Assembly: GCA_009733745.1 (NCBI GenBank)
Contig: WNWL01000004.1
Coordinates: 64,001 to 128,000 of the forward strand
DNA length: 64,000 nucleotides
Source: Oceanobacillus sp. HTM 045
GTDB lineage: Bacteria; Pseudomonadota; Alphaproteobacteria; Rhodobacterales; Rhodobacteraceae
Reading direction: 5' to 3'
Each line of letters opens with the position of its first letter. Position 1 is the first letter of the stretch. The notes below the pieces were generated by a model. It had not been told where the DNA came from, did no database searches, and saw only the letters and a program-made list of their open reading frames with translations. A program made the translations under genes and the position numbers. This document shows, piece after piece, positions 26,776-35,809 of this stretch.

Positions 26776-29625
26776 TCACATCTGGCGCAGCACCGTGTGG
26801 AAGGCGCTCGACAGGTCCTCGATCGAGCAGGGCTTGCGGATCAGCGGCGCGCCGACCCGTCCCTTCTGGTCTGCCGCCATGCCGGCATAGCCGGACATGT
26901 AGATCAGCGGCAGGTCGGGCCGCTCCGCGCGCAGTTTCTCCGCCAGCTCGAACCCGTTCATGCCGCCGGGCATGACGATGTCGGTCAGCACCGCATCGAC
27001 CGGGTGGCCGTCGTGGACGTAGGCATAGGCTTCCGGGCCGGAGCTGGAGGCGTGCGGCTCGAAGCCCAGCGAGGCGATCAGCTCGACCGTGATCTCGCGC
27101 AGATCTTCCTCGTCCTCGACCACCAGCACCCTCTGGCCGGAGCCGTTGATCAGGTGCGGCGTCGTGTGGGTCTCGGCGCTGCTGAGCCAGGGCATGGCCT
27201 GCGGCACGGTCAGCGTGACCTCGGTGCCCTCGCCGGGCGTTGAGCGGATGTCGAAGAAGCCGCCCGCGCTCTGCACGAAGCTCGCGACGATGGAGAGGCC
27301 GAGCCCGGCGCCGGCGGCGACCTGCTTGGTGGAGAAGAACGGGTCGACGGCGCGCCGGCGCACCTCCTGGCTCATGCCGGGGCCGTTGTCGCGGACGATG
27401 ATCTGGCCGTAGTCGCCGGAACCGCGGGTGCCGTCGGCGGCCGCAGCGAAGGGCCGGGCGCTGATGGTGATGCAGTCACCCTTGCCCGAGCGCAGGATCG
27501 CGTCGCGCGCGTTGAGCACGAGGTTGAGGACCGCGCTCTCGATCTGACCCCGGTCGCAGTAGAGGTGGAGCGTCTCGTCCGGGCAGTCGAGGTCGAGCTT
27601 GATCGAGGCGACGATGGTGCGTTCCGCGAGGTGCAGGAATTCCTCCAGCAGCGGCTTGACCGCGACCGAGACGGGCTGGCCCGGCTGGGCGTTGGCGAAG
27701 CTCATCAGCCGGCGGGTCAGCTCAGAGCCGCGGTGCATGGAGCGGATCGCCATCTTGTGGTGGCGCGAGCGCTTCTCCGGGTTCTCCTCGGCCATCGCGA
27801 GCTGCACGGCGCCGAGCATGGCCGAGAGCAGGTTGTTGAAGTCATGCGCGATGCCGCTGGTGAGCTGGCCGAGCGCGTCGAGACGGCTGGCGCGCTCGAT
27901 CTGCTGGTGACGCTGTTCGTCGAGGGTGACATCGACCATAACGACGACGGTGTGGATCTCGCTGCTCTGCTCCGCCGGCACGCGCGCGCTGTTGATGCGC
28001 ACGAAGGCGGAGGCATCGCTGGCGGTGTTCACCAGGTGGCGCACCTCGCCGCGCAGTTCGAACCCAGCCAGCGCGCGCACCACCGGGTGCTCGGTCCGGC
28101 CCAGCGGCGTGCGGGCGTCGCGGCTCATGAACTTGCAGGTCTTCGGCCAGGCGAAGGGCGGCTCCATGTCGCCGACGCCGAGCAGTTCGCGCGCGACCCG
28201 GTTCATCAGCGTGACCCGGCCTTCCGAGTCGAACGCGACAATCCCGGCGGGCATGGCGTTCAGCAGCACTTCGAGGAGCTTCTTGGAGCGGGCAATCGCG
28301 GTCCGCGAACTCCGCTCCTCCGTCACGTCGTTGAAGGTCAGCACGGCGCCGGCGGCGGCGGTCTCGTCCGCCGCCCCTTCGAGCACGCGGGCCGAGACGC
28401 GCACGTCGCGGGTGCGCCCGCCGACCTTCCAGCTCTGGCGGGAGGCATGCGCCGCGAACTCGCCGCGCAGTACGGCGAGTTGCGGAAGCTCGCTGCCGTC
28501 GCCGCCGGGGTCGACGCTGATCTGCATCGCCCGCGTGACTTCCGAGAGGTTCTCGCCGCGCAGCGGGCGCGCGTGCATCCGCTCCGCCGCGGGGTTGGCC
28601 TGCACGATCTTGCCGCTGCGGTCGACCGCGACGATGCCGTCGGTCGCGTTGCCGATGACGGCTTCGAGGAACCTGTGCTGGCGCCCGAGTTCCGCCTCCT
28701 GCGCGGCGAGGCGCTGTTCGAGTTCGTGCGCATTGCGCCGCTTCTCCCGCGAGCGGACAAGCAGGGCGAGCGCGCCGCCGGTCAGGAGCAGGCCGAGGGC
28801 GATTGCCGCGACGATGAAACCGATGCCCGAACCATCCGCCGACGCGGCGGGCGGCAGGCTGATCCACTGCGCCCTGAGCGTCAGGTCGCGGGAGGAGCCG
28901 ATCACCTCCGCCAGCGCGCCGTCGAGTGCGGTTGCCTCGCCTCCCAGGCCGTCGCGGAAGACCATGCCGAGCGGGATACCGAGCCCATCGAGCGTGGAGA
29001 TGTGAATGCGGTCGTCCAGCCCGGCCCGGCGTATTGCGGCGGACATCATGTGCCGCTGCGAGATGAAGACGTCCAGCTCCTGGCTCAGCAGCGCGAACAG
29101 GCCGTCGCGCGCATCCGGCAGCGAGACGATCTGCGCGCCCGACGCGATGGGCGCAATGGCGTGGGCGGAGGTGTCCGGGCCGATGCCGATCCGCAACCCG
29201 GCAAGGTCGCCGGGGACCGAGTAGGCATCGCCCGACCGGCTGGCGATGGCCAGCGGAGCGGTCGCGTAGGCGCGCGTGGCCGGGAAGCCGCGGGCGGCCG
29301 CGATGTCCACGGGGACGGCGAGGGCGAGGTCGATCTCGCCGCGTTCCAGCGCGTCCAGCAGGGCAGTCTGCCCTCCGAGCGGGACGAATTCCGGTGTCTC
29401 GCCGCCGATCAGCCCGTACAGGTCCACCGCGTAACCGGAGACCGTCCCATCCGGCGCGGCGGCGGTGTAGGGCTCCGCATCGACGACCCCGATGCGCAGC
29501 ACCACCTCGTCGGCGACGGGAAGGCTGGCGGAAAGAGATCCGGCAATCGCCACCACAATCGCGGCAAACCGGCCGGGGCGACCCGGCACGGAACGTCTGT
29601 AAACTTCTTCATTCCCCTTCGGCAC
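26776..29625 (-). CDS. Hybrid sensor histidine kinase with periplasmic binding domain and two PAS domains
   Basis: 949 residues in order: signal/anchor (~20-38), periplasmic SBP_bac_3-type solute-binding domain (~40-255), membrane segment (~268-290), PAS (~312-440), PAS (~450-560), HisKA with phospho-His in SGIAHDFNN, HATPase with NLVLNARDAI, DNGPGM and GAGLGLS, and a C-terminal receiver with phospho-Asp in VLTDIVMPGG. It senses a small solute or polar amino acid-like ligand in the periplasm, by domain type. No separate regulator is adjacent, so it may signal to a distant partner. The start is a GTG with GAAGGGG upstream. Confidence 0.93.
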   Translation of the reverse strand: MPKGNEEVYRRSVPGRPGRFAAIVVAIAGSLSASLPVADEVVLRIGVVDAEPYTAAAPDGTVSGYAVDLYGLIGGETPEFVPLGGQTALLDALERGEIDLALAVPVDIAAARGFPATRAYATAPLAIASRSGDAYSVPGDLAGLRIGIGPDTSAHAIAPIASGAQIVSLPDARDGLFALLSQELDVFISQRHMMSAAIRRAGLDDRIHISTLDGLGIPLGMVFRDGLGGEATALDGALAEVIGSSRDLTLRAQWISLPPAASADGSGIGFIVAAIALGLLLTGGALALLVRSREKRRNAHELEQRLAAQEAELGRQHRFLEAVIGNATDGIVAVDRSGKIVQANPAAERMHARPLRGENLSEVTRAMQISVDPGGDGSELPQLAVLRGEFAAHASRQSWKVGGRTRDVRVSARVLEGAADETAAAGAVLTFNDVTEERSSRTAIARSKKLLEVLLNAMPAGIVAFDSEGRVTLMNRVARELLGVGDMEPPFAWPKTCKFMSRDARTPLGRTEHPVVRALAGFELRGEVRHLVNTASDASAFVRINSARVPAEQSSEIHTVVVMVDVTLDEQRHQQIERASRLDALGQLTSGIAHDFNNLLSAMLGAVQLAMAEENPEKRSRHHKMAIRSMHRGSELTRRLMSFANAQPGQPVSVAVKPLLEEFLHLAERTIVASIKLDLDCPDETLHLYCDRGQIESAVLNLVLNARDAILRSGKGDCITISARPFAAAADGTRGSGDYGQIIVRDNGPGMSQEVRRRAVDPFFSTKQVAAGAGLGLSIVASFVQSAGGFFDIRSTPGEGTEVTLTVPQAMPWLSSAETHTTPHLINGSGQRVLVVEDEEDLREITVELIASLGFEPHASSSGPEAYAYVHDGHPVDAVLTDIVMPGGMNGFELAEKLRAERPDLPLIYMSGYAGMAADQKGRVGAPLIRKPCSIEDLSSAFHTVLRQM

Positions 29626-29741
29626 CGAGCGACCCCTTCGCTGCCGTTTTTACGCACTCTTGCTCTACACAATGTCCTGACGCATCCCGAAGGTGCGTCG
29701 CCCCATAGTGCCAGCAGGCAAGGGACATTCGGGCAGCAAGG

Positions 29742-29758
29742 TTAAGACTTTGTAAACC
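29742..29758. promoter_or_regulatory. CtrA-like half-site pair upstream of the hybrid kinase
   Basis: TTAA-N7-TAAACC on the plus strand (minus strand reading GGTTTA-N7-TTAACC) is close to the alphaproteobacterial CtrA consensus TTAA-N7-TTAAC. It is in the 149-base gap before the kinase gene. One mismatch in a short motif makes this a weak call. Confidence 0.25.
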
Positions 29759-29774
29759 ATCGGTTGAGCATTGG

Positions 29775-30881
29775 CTACTCCGCGTAGAGTTGCCGGTATT
29801 CCGCAAGTGACCGGAGGTTGCAGAACTCCGCCGCGACCCGGTTTGCGTCAGGGGTCGAAGGGGGGCCGGAGGTGAGGATTTCGGCGACCGCGCGGGCGAG
29901 TGCGTCGGGGTTTCCCGGCTCGAACAGGTCGCCGAAGCCGGTCCGCAGGACGGGCTGGCGCATGCCGGGGCGGTCGCTGGTGACGCACGGCACGCCGCGG
30001 AGCATGGCTTCGACCTGGACGAGGCCGAAGGCTTCGATCCGGTCGGTGGATGGCAGGACGAGGACGTGGAGGGTGCGGAAGAACGCGTCGCGCGCGGCGT
30101 CGTCGATGGCGCCGTGGATGCGGACCTCCGGCGGCGGGTCGGCGAGGAGGTCGGCGGCGCTGCCACCGGCGAGTTCGGCGCCGGGGCCGGCGATCTCCAC
30201 CGTGAAGGGGGCGTCGAGCGCGATCCGCAGGGCCGGGATGGCCGCGAGGAGGGTGTCGAGGCCCTTCTCCCGCGAGAGCCGCCCGATGAAGCCGATCCGG
30301 TAGGGCGGGCGGGGTTTCCGGTAGTCGCGCAACTCCTCCGGCCAGTCGGGCACGGGGATGTCGATGAAGCGCAGCTTGCGGTGGAACAGGCGGCAGAAGC
30401 GGCTCTGCGCGGCGTAATCCTCGGAATTCACCGAGATCCGGTGGCAGAGCAGCCCGGCGACGAGATGCGAGAGGTTCACCGCCCAGACCGCCAGCGCGCC
30501 GGCGATGCCGGGGGAGGTCAGGCTGCAATTGTAGGTCGCGACCACCCGGCGGCCGCGGAGGCGGGCCATGATGGCCACGACCGCGGCGTCGAACTGGGGC
30601 AGCCAGAGATGCACCACGTCGGCCTTGCCGGCCTCGCGCCAGGCTTCCAGCACCATCCGGGGCATCACCAGCGCCTTGCCGAGGCGGAAGAGCACGGGCA
30701 CGCGGCGCACGCGGATGCCCTCGGGCGTCACCTCCTCGCGGGGCAGGCTGCGGTCGTGCTGACCGGCCAGCACGGTCACCTCGTCGCCGCCAGCGGCGAG
30801 GTCGCGGGCGAGGCGGTCGAGGGCGAGGGTCAGGCCGGAGATGTTCGGCAGGTACCAGGAGAGGGAAAGGAGGACGCGCAT
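29775..30881 (-). CDS. Glycosyltransferase, GT4 family
   Basis: 368 residues with the GT-B fold: an N-terminal GT4 domain (PNISGLTLALDRLARDLAAGG) and the C-terminal donor-binding domain with IGFIGRLSREKGLD and the family motif EAFGLVQVEAMLRG, which includes the EX7E pair. It transfers a sugar from a nucleotide donor, probably in polysaccharide or glycolipid assembly. It starts 3 bases after the FkbM-like gene and is in the same operon. Confidence 0.92.
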   Translation of the reverse strand: MRVLLSLSWYLPNISGLTLALDRLARDLAAGGDEVTVLAGQHDRSLPREEVTPEGIRVRRVPVLFRLGKALVMPRMVLEAWREAGKADVVHLWLPQFDAAVVAIMARLRGRRVVATYNCSLTSPGIAGALAVWAVNLSHLVAGLLCHRISVNSEDYAAQSRFCRLFHRKLRFIDIPVPDWPEELRDYRKPRPPYRIGFIGRLSREKGLDTLLAAIPALRIALDAPFTVEIAGPGAELAGGSAADLLADPPPEVRIHGAIDDAARDAFFRTLHVLVLPSTDRIEAFGLVQVEAMLRGVPCVTSDRPGMRQPVLRTGFGDLFEPGNPDALARAVAEILTSGPPSTPDANRVAAEFCNLRSLAEYRQLYAE

Positions 30882-30884
30882 CGC

Positions 30885-31597
30885 TCAGCCGGCCTGCCGC
30901 AGGAAGACGATATCCGCCGGGGCGCGCAGCTTTTCCGGGCCGAGGGGGCGCAGACCCGTGCCGCCGGGCAGGAAGGGGGCGTAGCCGCGCGAGGCCAGCC
31001 AGCCGATCACGCCGGCGTGGCGGCGGTTCCGGACCGGGTCGATGCGGATGACGAGGCAGGCATGGGCGCGGTCCACCAGCCGCTCCGCCCCGGTCAGGAC
31101 CGCGCCCTCGTGGCCGGCGGCATCGACGCGGACCAGCGCGGCGAAGCCGGGATGGCGGGTCTCCGCCTCGGGCAGGAGGCTGTCGAGGGTGGCGGTGCGG
31201 CAGGGGGCGGAGGAGGCGGCGCCCGGAAGGGTCTCCAGCGTGCCGCCGCCGGGGCCGCTCCGGGAGAGCCTTGCCTCGCCCGCCTTCCAGGAGGCGGCGG
31301 CCTCGATGACCTCCACCCCGGGGAAGCCGCAGCGGGCCAGCGTGGCGGCCGCGCGGGGTTCGGGCTCGAAGGCGTAGACCTGCCGGCAGACCCGGTGCAG
31401 CGCGCGGGTGGCGAGGCCGGAGCCTGCGCCGCTTCCGGCCAGTCCCCGGCCCAATCGCCGGACCAGCCCTCCGGGCGGGTGCGGAGCAGGTCGGGCAGGG
31501 CGCCGAGCAGGGCGGCGGTGCGGGCGTCTTCCCGGCGGACGAAGCGCCGCAGCGCGAGCCGGGCGCGGTGAAGGCCGGGGTGCAGGCGATTTCCCAT
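30885..31597 (-). pseudogene. FkbM-type methyltransferase, frameshifted
   Basis: Two overlapping reading frames together give one FkbM-like protein. The first, from ATG 31597 with CGAGGA upstream, reads MGNRLHPGLHRARLALRRF and on to ...WSGDWAGDW. The second picks up at GSGAGSGLATRALHRVCRQV (the AdoMet loop), continues through YAFEPEP and LVRVDAAGHEG, and ends at 30885. The switch must be near 31430-31470 and needs one lost or two extra bases. Either the gene is broken, or it starts late (for example at a TTG near the loop), or the sequence has an error. It leads the operon with the GT4 gene. Confidence 0.7.
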
Positions 31598-31628
31598 TCC
31601 TCGCTCCCGTTTCCGGCCCGGTTTGAGG

Positions 31629-31685
31629 GGTTGCAAGCTTGCAACCTTCGCAAGCATCTGGAATCAATAGGAAAAAGTGTTAACG
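31629..31685 (+). promoter_or_regulatory. Palindrome plus AT-tract element, copy B
   Basis: GGTTGCAAGCTTGCAACC (31629-31646) is a perfect 18-base palindrome, followed by GCAAGCATCTG, an AT-rich tract and GTTAAC (31679-31684). Bases 31650-31685 match copy A at 29 of 36 positions. It lies 32 bases upstream of the FkbM-like start but points away from it, unlike copy A, which points toward its gene. It also contains GAATC, a GANTC site for CcrM-type methylation. Confidence 0.6.
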
Positions 31686-31787
31686 CGCAAGCGGAGAGTG
31701 CGGGGGATGGTGCTCCGCCCGCGTCTCGCCGCCGCCCCGTCTAGCGCAGCGCCGGCGGGGCGGCAAGGCGGTCGGGAGCCGTGTAGG

Positions 31788-32591
31788 TCAGGCCGCCCGG
31801 CGGAAGGCGAGGCGGGCGACGTTGGCCAGCGCGAACACCGCCGTCGCGGCCAGCGCGATGGAGGGGCCGCCGGGCGTGTCGAACTCCCAGGAGGACCAGA
31901 GCCCCGACGCGACCGCGACCAGCCCCACGCCGATCGCGGCCAGCGCCATGCCCTCGGGCGTGCGCGCGACGATCCGGGCCGAGGCGGCGGGGATGATCAG
32001 CATGGCGGTGATCAGCAGCACGCCGACCACCTTGATCGCCACGGCGATCAGCACCGCGAGGGCAAGGGTGAGGACGAGGCGGTCGCGCTCGGGATTGCCG
32101 CCCTCGGCGGCGGCGAGTTCCTCATTGATGGTGGAGTTCACCAGCGACCGCCAGACGAAGGCGAGGGCGGAGACGCCGAGCGTCGCGCCGCCCCAGATCA
32201 CCGCGAGATCGGCCTGCGAGACGGCGAAGATGTCGCCGAACAGGTAGCCGGTGAGGTCGACCCGCACGCCGGAGACGAAGCCGATCGCCACCAGCCCCGC
32301 GGCCAGCGCGCCGTGGGCGAGGACGCCGAGGATGGTGTCGGCGGCGTGCCCGCGGGCGGAGAGGAGCGCGACCGTGACCGCCATCAGCGCCGCGACGGCG
32401 ACAACCGCGGGCCAGATCGCCACCTCCAGCGCCAGCGCGAGCGTCACGCCGAGCAGCGAGGCATGGGCGGTGGCCTCGCCGAAATAGGCCATCCGCCGCC
32501 AGACGACGAAACAGCCGAGCGGGCCGGCGATCAGCACCACGCCGACGCCCGCCAGCGCCGCGCGCACGAGGAAATCGTCCAGGAATGTCAT
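31788..32591 (-). CDS. znuB: Zinc ABC transporter permease ZnuB
   Basis: 267 residues with about eight membrane segments of the ABC-3 family, including FVVWRRMAYFGEATAHASLLG and ITAMLIIPAASARIVA. It forms the membrane channel for zinc uptake with ZnuC. The start MTFLDDFL overlaps the znuC stop by 4 bases. The third gene of the zur-znuC-znuB operon. Confidence 0.95.
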   Translation of the reverse strand: MTFLDDFLVRAALAGVGVVLIAGPLGCFVVWRRMAYFGEATAHASLLGVTLALALEVAIWPAVVAVAALMAVTVALLSARGHAADTILGVLAHGALAAGLVAIGFVSGVRVDLTGYLFGDIFAVSQADLAVIWGGATLGVSALAFVWRSLVNSTINEELAAAEGGNPERDRLVLTLALAVLIAVAIKVVGVLLITAMLIIPAASARIVARTPEGMALAAIGVGLVAVASGLWSSWEFDTPGGPSIALAATAVFALANVARLAFRRAA

Positions 32592-33370
32592 GGGGTCGCG
32601 CCGGTGTCGTGGTGGTGGGGATGGGCGTGATCGTGGCCGCATTCGTCGTGGCTGTGATCGTGCTCGTGCCGGTAGAGCGCCAGCGCGCCGTCGGTGCCGT
32701 GGCCGAACAGGGCGCGGTATTCCGGCGCGGCCGAGACCTGCGTGGGCGCACCCTCGCAGCAGATATGGCCGTTCAGGCAGATCACCCGGTCGGAGGCCGA
32801 CATGACGACGTGCAGGTCGTGGCTGACCATCAGCACCGCCATGCCGGTCTGCTCGCGCAGGTCGGCGATGAGGCGGTAGAAGGCGGCCTCGCCGGGCTGG
32901 TCGAGGCCCTGGGTGGGCTCGTCGAGCACCAGCAGGTCGGGCTCGCGCAGGATCGCGCGGGCCAGCAGGGCGCGTTGCAGCTCGCCCCCGGAGAGGCCGG
33001 TCATCTGGTTGCCCGCGAGCTGGGGAATGCCTGCGGTTTCAAGGGCTTGCTGGCGGGATGTGGCGCCCTTGGCGTCGCCGAGGGAGAGGAAGCGGTCCAC
33101 CGTCAGCGGCATGTTGCGGTCGATCGCGAGGCGCTGCGGCATGTAGCCGATGCGCAGTTTCGGGCGGCGGATGACGCGGCCGGAACTGGGCTTCAGCGCG
33201 CCGATCAGGGCGCGCAGGAAGGTCGTCTTGCCCGACCCGTTGGGGCCGACGATGGTGACGATCTCGCCGGGAGATATTGCAAAATCAATGGCTTGCAGGA
33301 TGTCGCGGCCGCCCTTGCGGACCGCGACACCGCGCGCCTGGAGCAGCGGCAGGGGGAGGTTCACCGTCAT
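32588..33370 (-). CDS. znuC: Zinc ABC transporter ATP-binding protein ZnuC
   Basis: 260 residues. Walker A GPNGSGKTT (42-50), signature LSGGELQRALLARA, Walker B LLVLDEPT and the switch His in MVSHDLH are intact. The C-terminal ~25 residues are His-rich (HEHDHSHDECGHDHAHPHHH), as often seen in ZnuC. It powers zinc import through ZnuB. The ATG overlaps the zur stop by 4 bases. Confidence 0.96.
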   Translation of the reverse strand: MTVNLPLPLLQARGVAVRKGGRDILQAIDFAISPGEIVTIVGPNGSGKTTFLRALIGALKPSSGRVIRRPKLRIGYMPQRLAIDRNMPLTVDRFLSLGDAKGATSRQQALETAGIPQLAGNQMTGLSGGELQRALLARAILREPDLLVLDEPTQGLDQPGEAAFYRLIADLREQTGMAVLMVSHDLHVVMSASDRVICLNGHICCEGAPTQVSAAPEYRALFGHGTDGALALYRHEHDHSHDECGHDHAHPHHHDTGATP

Positions 33371-33939
33371 GGCGCGGCCTTTTCCGGGGCGGCGTTCCTG
33401 GGGCCGGTTTTCCCGGCTGTGGCCTCGTCGCGGCAGGTATGGCAGCGGCCGGCGACCTCGACCACGGTTTCGGAGATCTGGAAATCCTGCGCGCCGGCGG
33501 CGTTGACGATGGCGGCGTCGAGGGTGGAGTCCTCGACCTCGCCGACCGTGCCGCAGTCCTCGCAGATCAGGAAACAGGCGGCGTGGCGCTCCTCCGGGCG
33601 GCCGCAGGCGAGGTAGGCGTTGAGCTTCTCGATGCGGTGGGCGAGGCCGTGTTTCGTGAGGAATTCCAACGCCCTGTAGACCACCGGCGGCTGCGAGCCG
33701 AGGCCCTCCTCGCGGAGCCGGTCGAGGATGTCATAGGCGCCCATCGCCTGGTGCGCCTCGAGCAGGATCTCCAGCACGCGGGCGCGGACGGGCGTGAGGC
33801 GCAGCTTGCGCGCCGCGCAGAGCCGTTCCGCCGCCGCCATGCCCGCATGGGTGCAGCGCGCGTGGTCGTGGCGGTCGAAGGCCGGAGTCGCGGCCGTGCT
33901 CTCGACCGTACTGTCGGCGGTATTCCCGGGCGTGCTCAT
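33367..33939 (-). CDS. zur: Zinc uptake regulator Zur (Fur family)
   Basis: 190 residues: winged helix (KLRLTPVRARVLEILLEAHQAMGAYDIL) and a dimerisation domain with the structural zinc pairs CEDC and CHTC. It represses zinc uptake genes when zinc is plentiful. The start MSTPGNTADS at 33939 is chosen because a near-perfect Zur box lies just upstream at 33955; a longer frame start at 34026 would place the operator inside the gene. First gene of zur-znuCB, so autoregulated. Confidence 0.93.
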   Translation of the reverse strand: MSTPGNTADSTVESTAATPAFDRHDHARCTHAGMAAAERLCAARKLRLTPVRARVLEILLEAHQAMGAYDILDRLREEGLGSQPPVVYRALEFLTKHGLAHRIEKLNAYLACGRPEERHAACFLICEDCGTVGEVEDSTLDAAIVNAAGAQDFQISETVVEVAGRCHTCRDEATAGKTGPRNAAPEKAAP

Positions 33940-33954
33940 GGGTGTGAGATAAGG

Positions 33955-33969
33955 TGTTATAACATAACA
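33955..33969. promoter_or_regulatory. Zur box
   Basis: TGTTATAACATAACA, with perfect arms TGTTAT and ATAACA around AAC, matches the alphaproteobacterial Zur operator core (GTTATA-N-TATAAC type). It sits 15 bases before the zur start, consistent with zinc-dependent repression of zur-znuCB. Confidence 0.85.
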
Positions 33970-34161
33970 GTCCAGTCCTCTCTTCGCGTCCTCTTCACCT
34001 CCCCGCCGCATCCCCGCCGGTGACATTGCCGCGGGGGGACGGCCGGTGACGTTCCGGGTGGCCCCCTTTCCCGAAAGGCGCCGGATGTCACCGCCAGCGG
34101 TGAAACGGGTGTTTCGGGGCGGGTTCGCGAGGCGGGATCGCGGGGCTGCCCGGGCGGGGTC

Positions 34162-35778
34162 TCAGGCGAACAGGCCCTGCACATTCCAGGCCCCGGTGAG
34201 GGGGGTGAGGAACAGCCAGAGGCGGAGGCCCTCGGCGGTCTCCACCTGCCAGTAGTCGCGCGGGCCGTCGCGCCAGGCCGGGTCGTCGAGCCACCATTCC
34301 GGGGCGATCCGTTCCGGCCCCGCGGCGGCGGCGAGCCGGAGGCTGCGGCGGCGCCAGCGGAAGGCGCGGGGCGGCTTGCCCCCGGCCTCCACGGCGAGCG
34401 GCTCGGGCGGGAACATGGCGAGCGGCCGGGCCGGGCCGCCGGTGGGCCAGCGGCCGGGCTCGGAATAGGCCGCGGCGGCGGTGGTGAAGGCGCGCTCGGG
34501 GATGTGGCTCTCGGCCGGCAGGAAGCGGGTGACGCGGTCGAAGCCGACCCGGTTGCCGAGCGTGCCGAGCATCAGCGCCAGCGCGTCCTCGCCGGCCTTG
34601 TCGCGCGCGCCGCCCTGCTGGGCCGGGACCAGCGGCTCGGTGCGGGTGGCGAGCAGGCGCAGCCGGTCGATGCCGTAGCCCGCGTCCGCCGCCTCGACAT
34701 GGCGGGCGAACAGCCGGGCGATCAGCGCCGGGTCGCGCGAGGGCCGGGCCAGCGCGACGTCGAGATGGACCGATTCGCGGTCGGCCCGGACCAGCGTGAG
34801 CCGCAGCGACCGCGCGCCGCGATGGGCGGTGTCGAGCCGGGCGCAGAGCTGGGCCAGCAGCCGCTCCAGCCCGGCCATCACGTCCGCCGCCAGCCCGATC
34901 GGGTCGGGAAAGGACAGGCTGGCGGCGAAGGGCCGCTCGGTCTGCATCGGCGAGATCGGCGCGGGCGCGGCGCCGATCAGCCGGTCGAGCACGCCGAGCG
35001 CCTGCACCCCGAAGCGCCGGGCGAAGCCGGCCCGCGGCAGGCGCACCGCCTCGGCCAGGGTGGAGAGCCCGAGGCTGCGCAGCGTGGCGCAGGCCGCCGG
35101 GTCGAGCCCCGCCGCCTCCACCGGCAGCTCGCCGATGGCGCGGAAGGTGGCGCCGGGCGCGGCCACGGTGCCGGGGGCGAAGCGCGCCAGCGCCAGCGCC
35201 GCGCCGGGCGTGTCGGCGAGCCCGGCCTCGGCGGTCAGCCCGAGATCGGCCAGCCGGGCCACCGTCTCGGCCATCACCGCGGCCTCGCCGCCGAAGAGAT
35301 GCGCCGCGCCGGTGGTGTCGAGCAGCACCGCGTCGGGCTCCTGCGGCGCGGCCAGCGGGGTGTAATGCGTGGCCCAGCGGGCGAGTTGGCGCAGCAGGCG
35401 GGCATCCTCCGCCGGGTCGGCGGGGCGGGTGACCAGCGCCGGCACGATGGCGCGGGCATCGGCCAGGCGCATCCCGCGGCGGATGCCTGCGGCGGCGGCC
35501 TCCGGCGTCATGCAGGCGATCTCGGGCGCGTGCGGCGGACCGGCGACGGCGAGGAGGCCGCCGGGCGCGCCGCGGCGCAGCCAGCGTTCGGTGGCGAGCC
35601 GGGGGAAGACGAGGGCGAGAAGGCGTCGGTGCATCCGTGGCGGTCCGGGGGCGGGGGCCGGGCTGGGATCCGGGCTCGGGTCCGTGGCCGCAGTCGCGCC
35701 AATTCCCTCGCCCGTGCCCGGCGGCAGCGGCAGGCTGCCGGGGTCGGGATGCGCACGGGTCTCGGCGGCGGCTTGCAT
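34162..35778 (-). CDS. imuB: ImuB, Y-family polymerase-like SOS mutagenesis protein
   Basis: 538 residues from ATG 35778, or 490 from the in-frame ATG at 35634, where the usual ImuB N-terminus begins (MHRRLLALVFPRLATERW). The fold is that of Y-family polymerases, but the catalytic acidic residues are poorly kept, as is normal for ImuB, a scaffold that brings DnaE2 to the clamp. A LexA box lies 16 bases before 35778. Its usual partner imuA is 10 kb upstream on the same strand, and no dnaE2 is found here. The extra 48 residues are Pro/Ala-rich and may be untranslated leader. Confidence 0.9.
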   Translation of the reverse strand: MQAAAETRAHPDPGSLPLPPGTGEGIGATAATDPSPDPSPAPAPGPPRMHRRLLALVFPRLATERWLRRGAPGGLLAVAGPPHAPEIACMTPEAAAAGIRRGMRLADARAIVPALVTRPADPAEDARLLRQLARWATHYTPLAAPQEPDAVLLDTTGAAHLFGGEAAVMAETVARLADLGLTAEAGLADTPGAALALARFAPGTVAAPGATFRAIGELPVEAAGLDPAACATLRSLGLSTLAEAVRLPRAGFARRFGVQALGVLDRLIGAAPAPISPMQTERPFAASLSFPDPIGLAADVMAGLERLLAQLCARLDTAHRGARSLRLTLVRADRESVHLDVALARPSRDPALIARLFARHVEAADAGYGIDRLRLLATRTEPLVPAQQGGARDKAGEDALALMLGTLGNRVGFDRVTRFLPAESHIPERAFTTAAAAYSEPGRWPTGGPARPLAMFPPEPLAVEAGGKPPRAFRWRRRSLRLAAAAGPERIAPEWWLDDPAWRDGPRDYWQVETAEGLRLWLFLTPLTGAWNVQGLFA

Positions 35779-35794
35779 GGCTCCGGTCCAGCTT

Positions 35795-35809
35795 GTTCAT
35801 GTTATGTTC
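35795..35809. promoter_or_regulatory. LexA (SOS) box upstream of imuB
   Basis: GTTCATGTTATGTTC is an exact GTTC-N7-GTTC, the alphaproteobacterial LexA operator, 16 bases before the imuB ATG at 35778. It indicates DNA-damage induction of imuB by itself, without imuA in front. Confidence 0.88.

Noticed and set aside
27565-29745. 726-codon plus-strand open frame opposite the hybrid kinase
   Set aside because: Antisense shadow without domains; the minus strand shows all kinase motifs in order.
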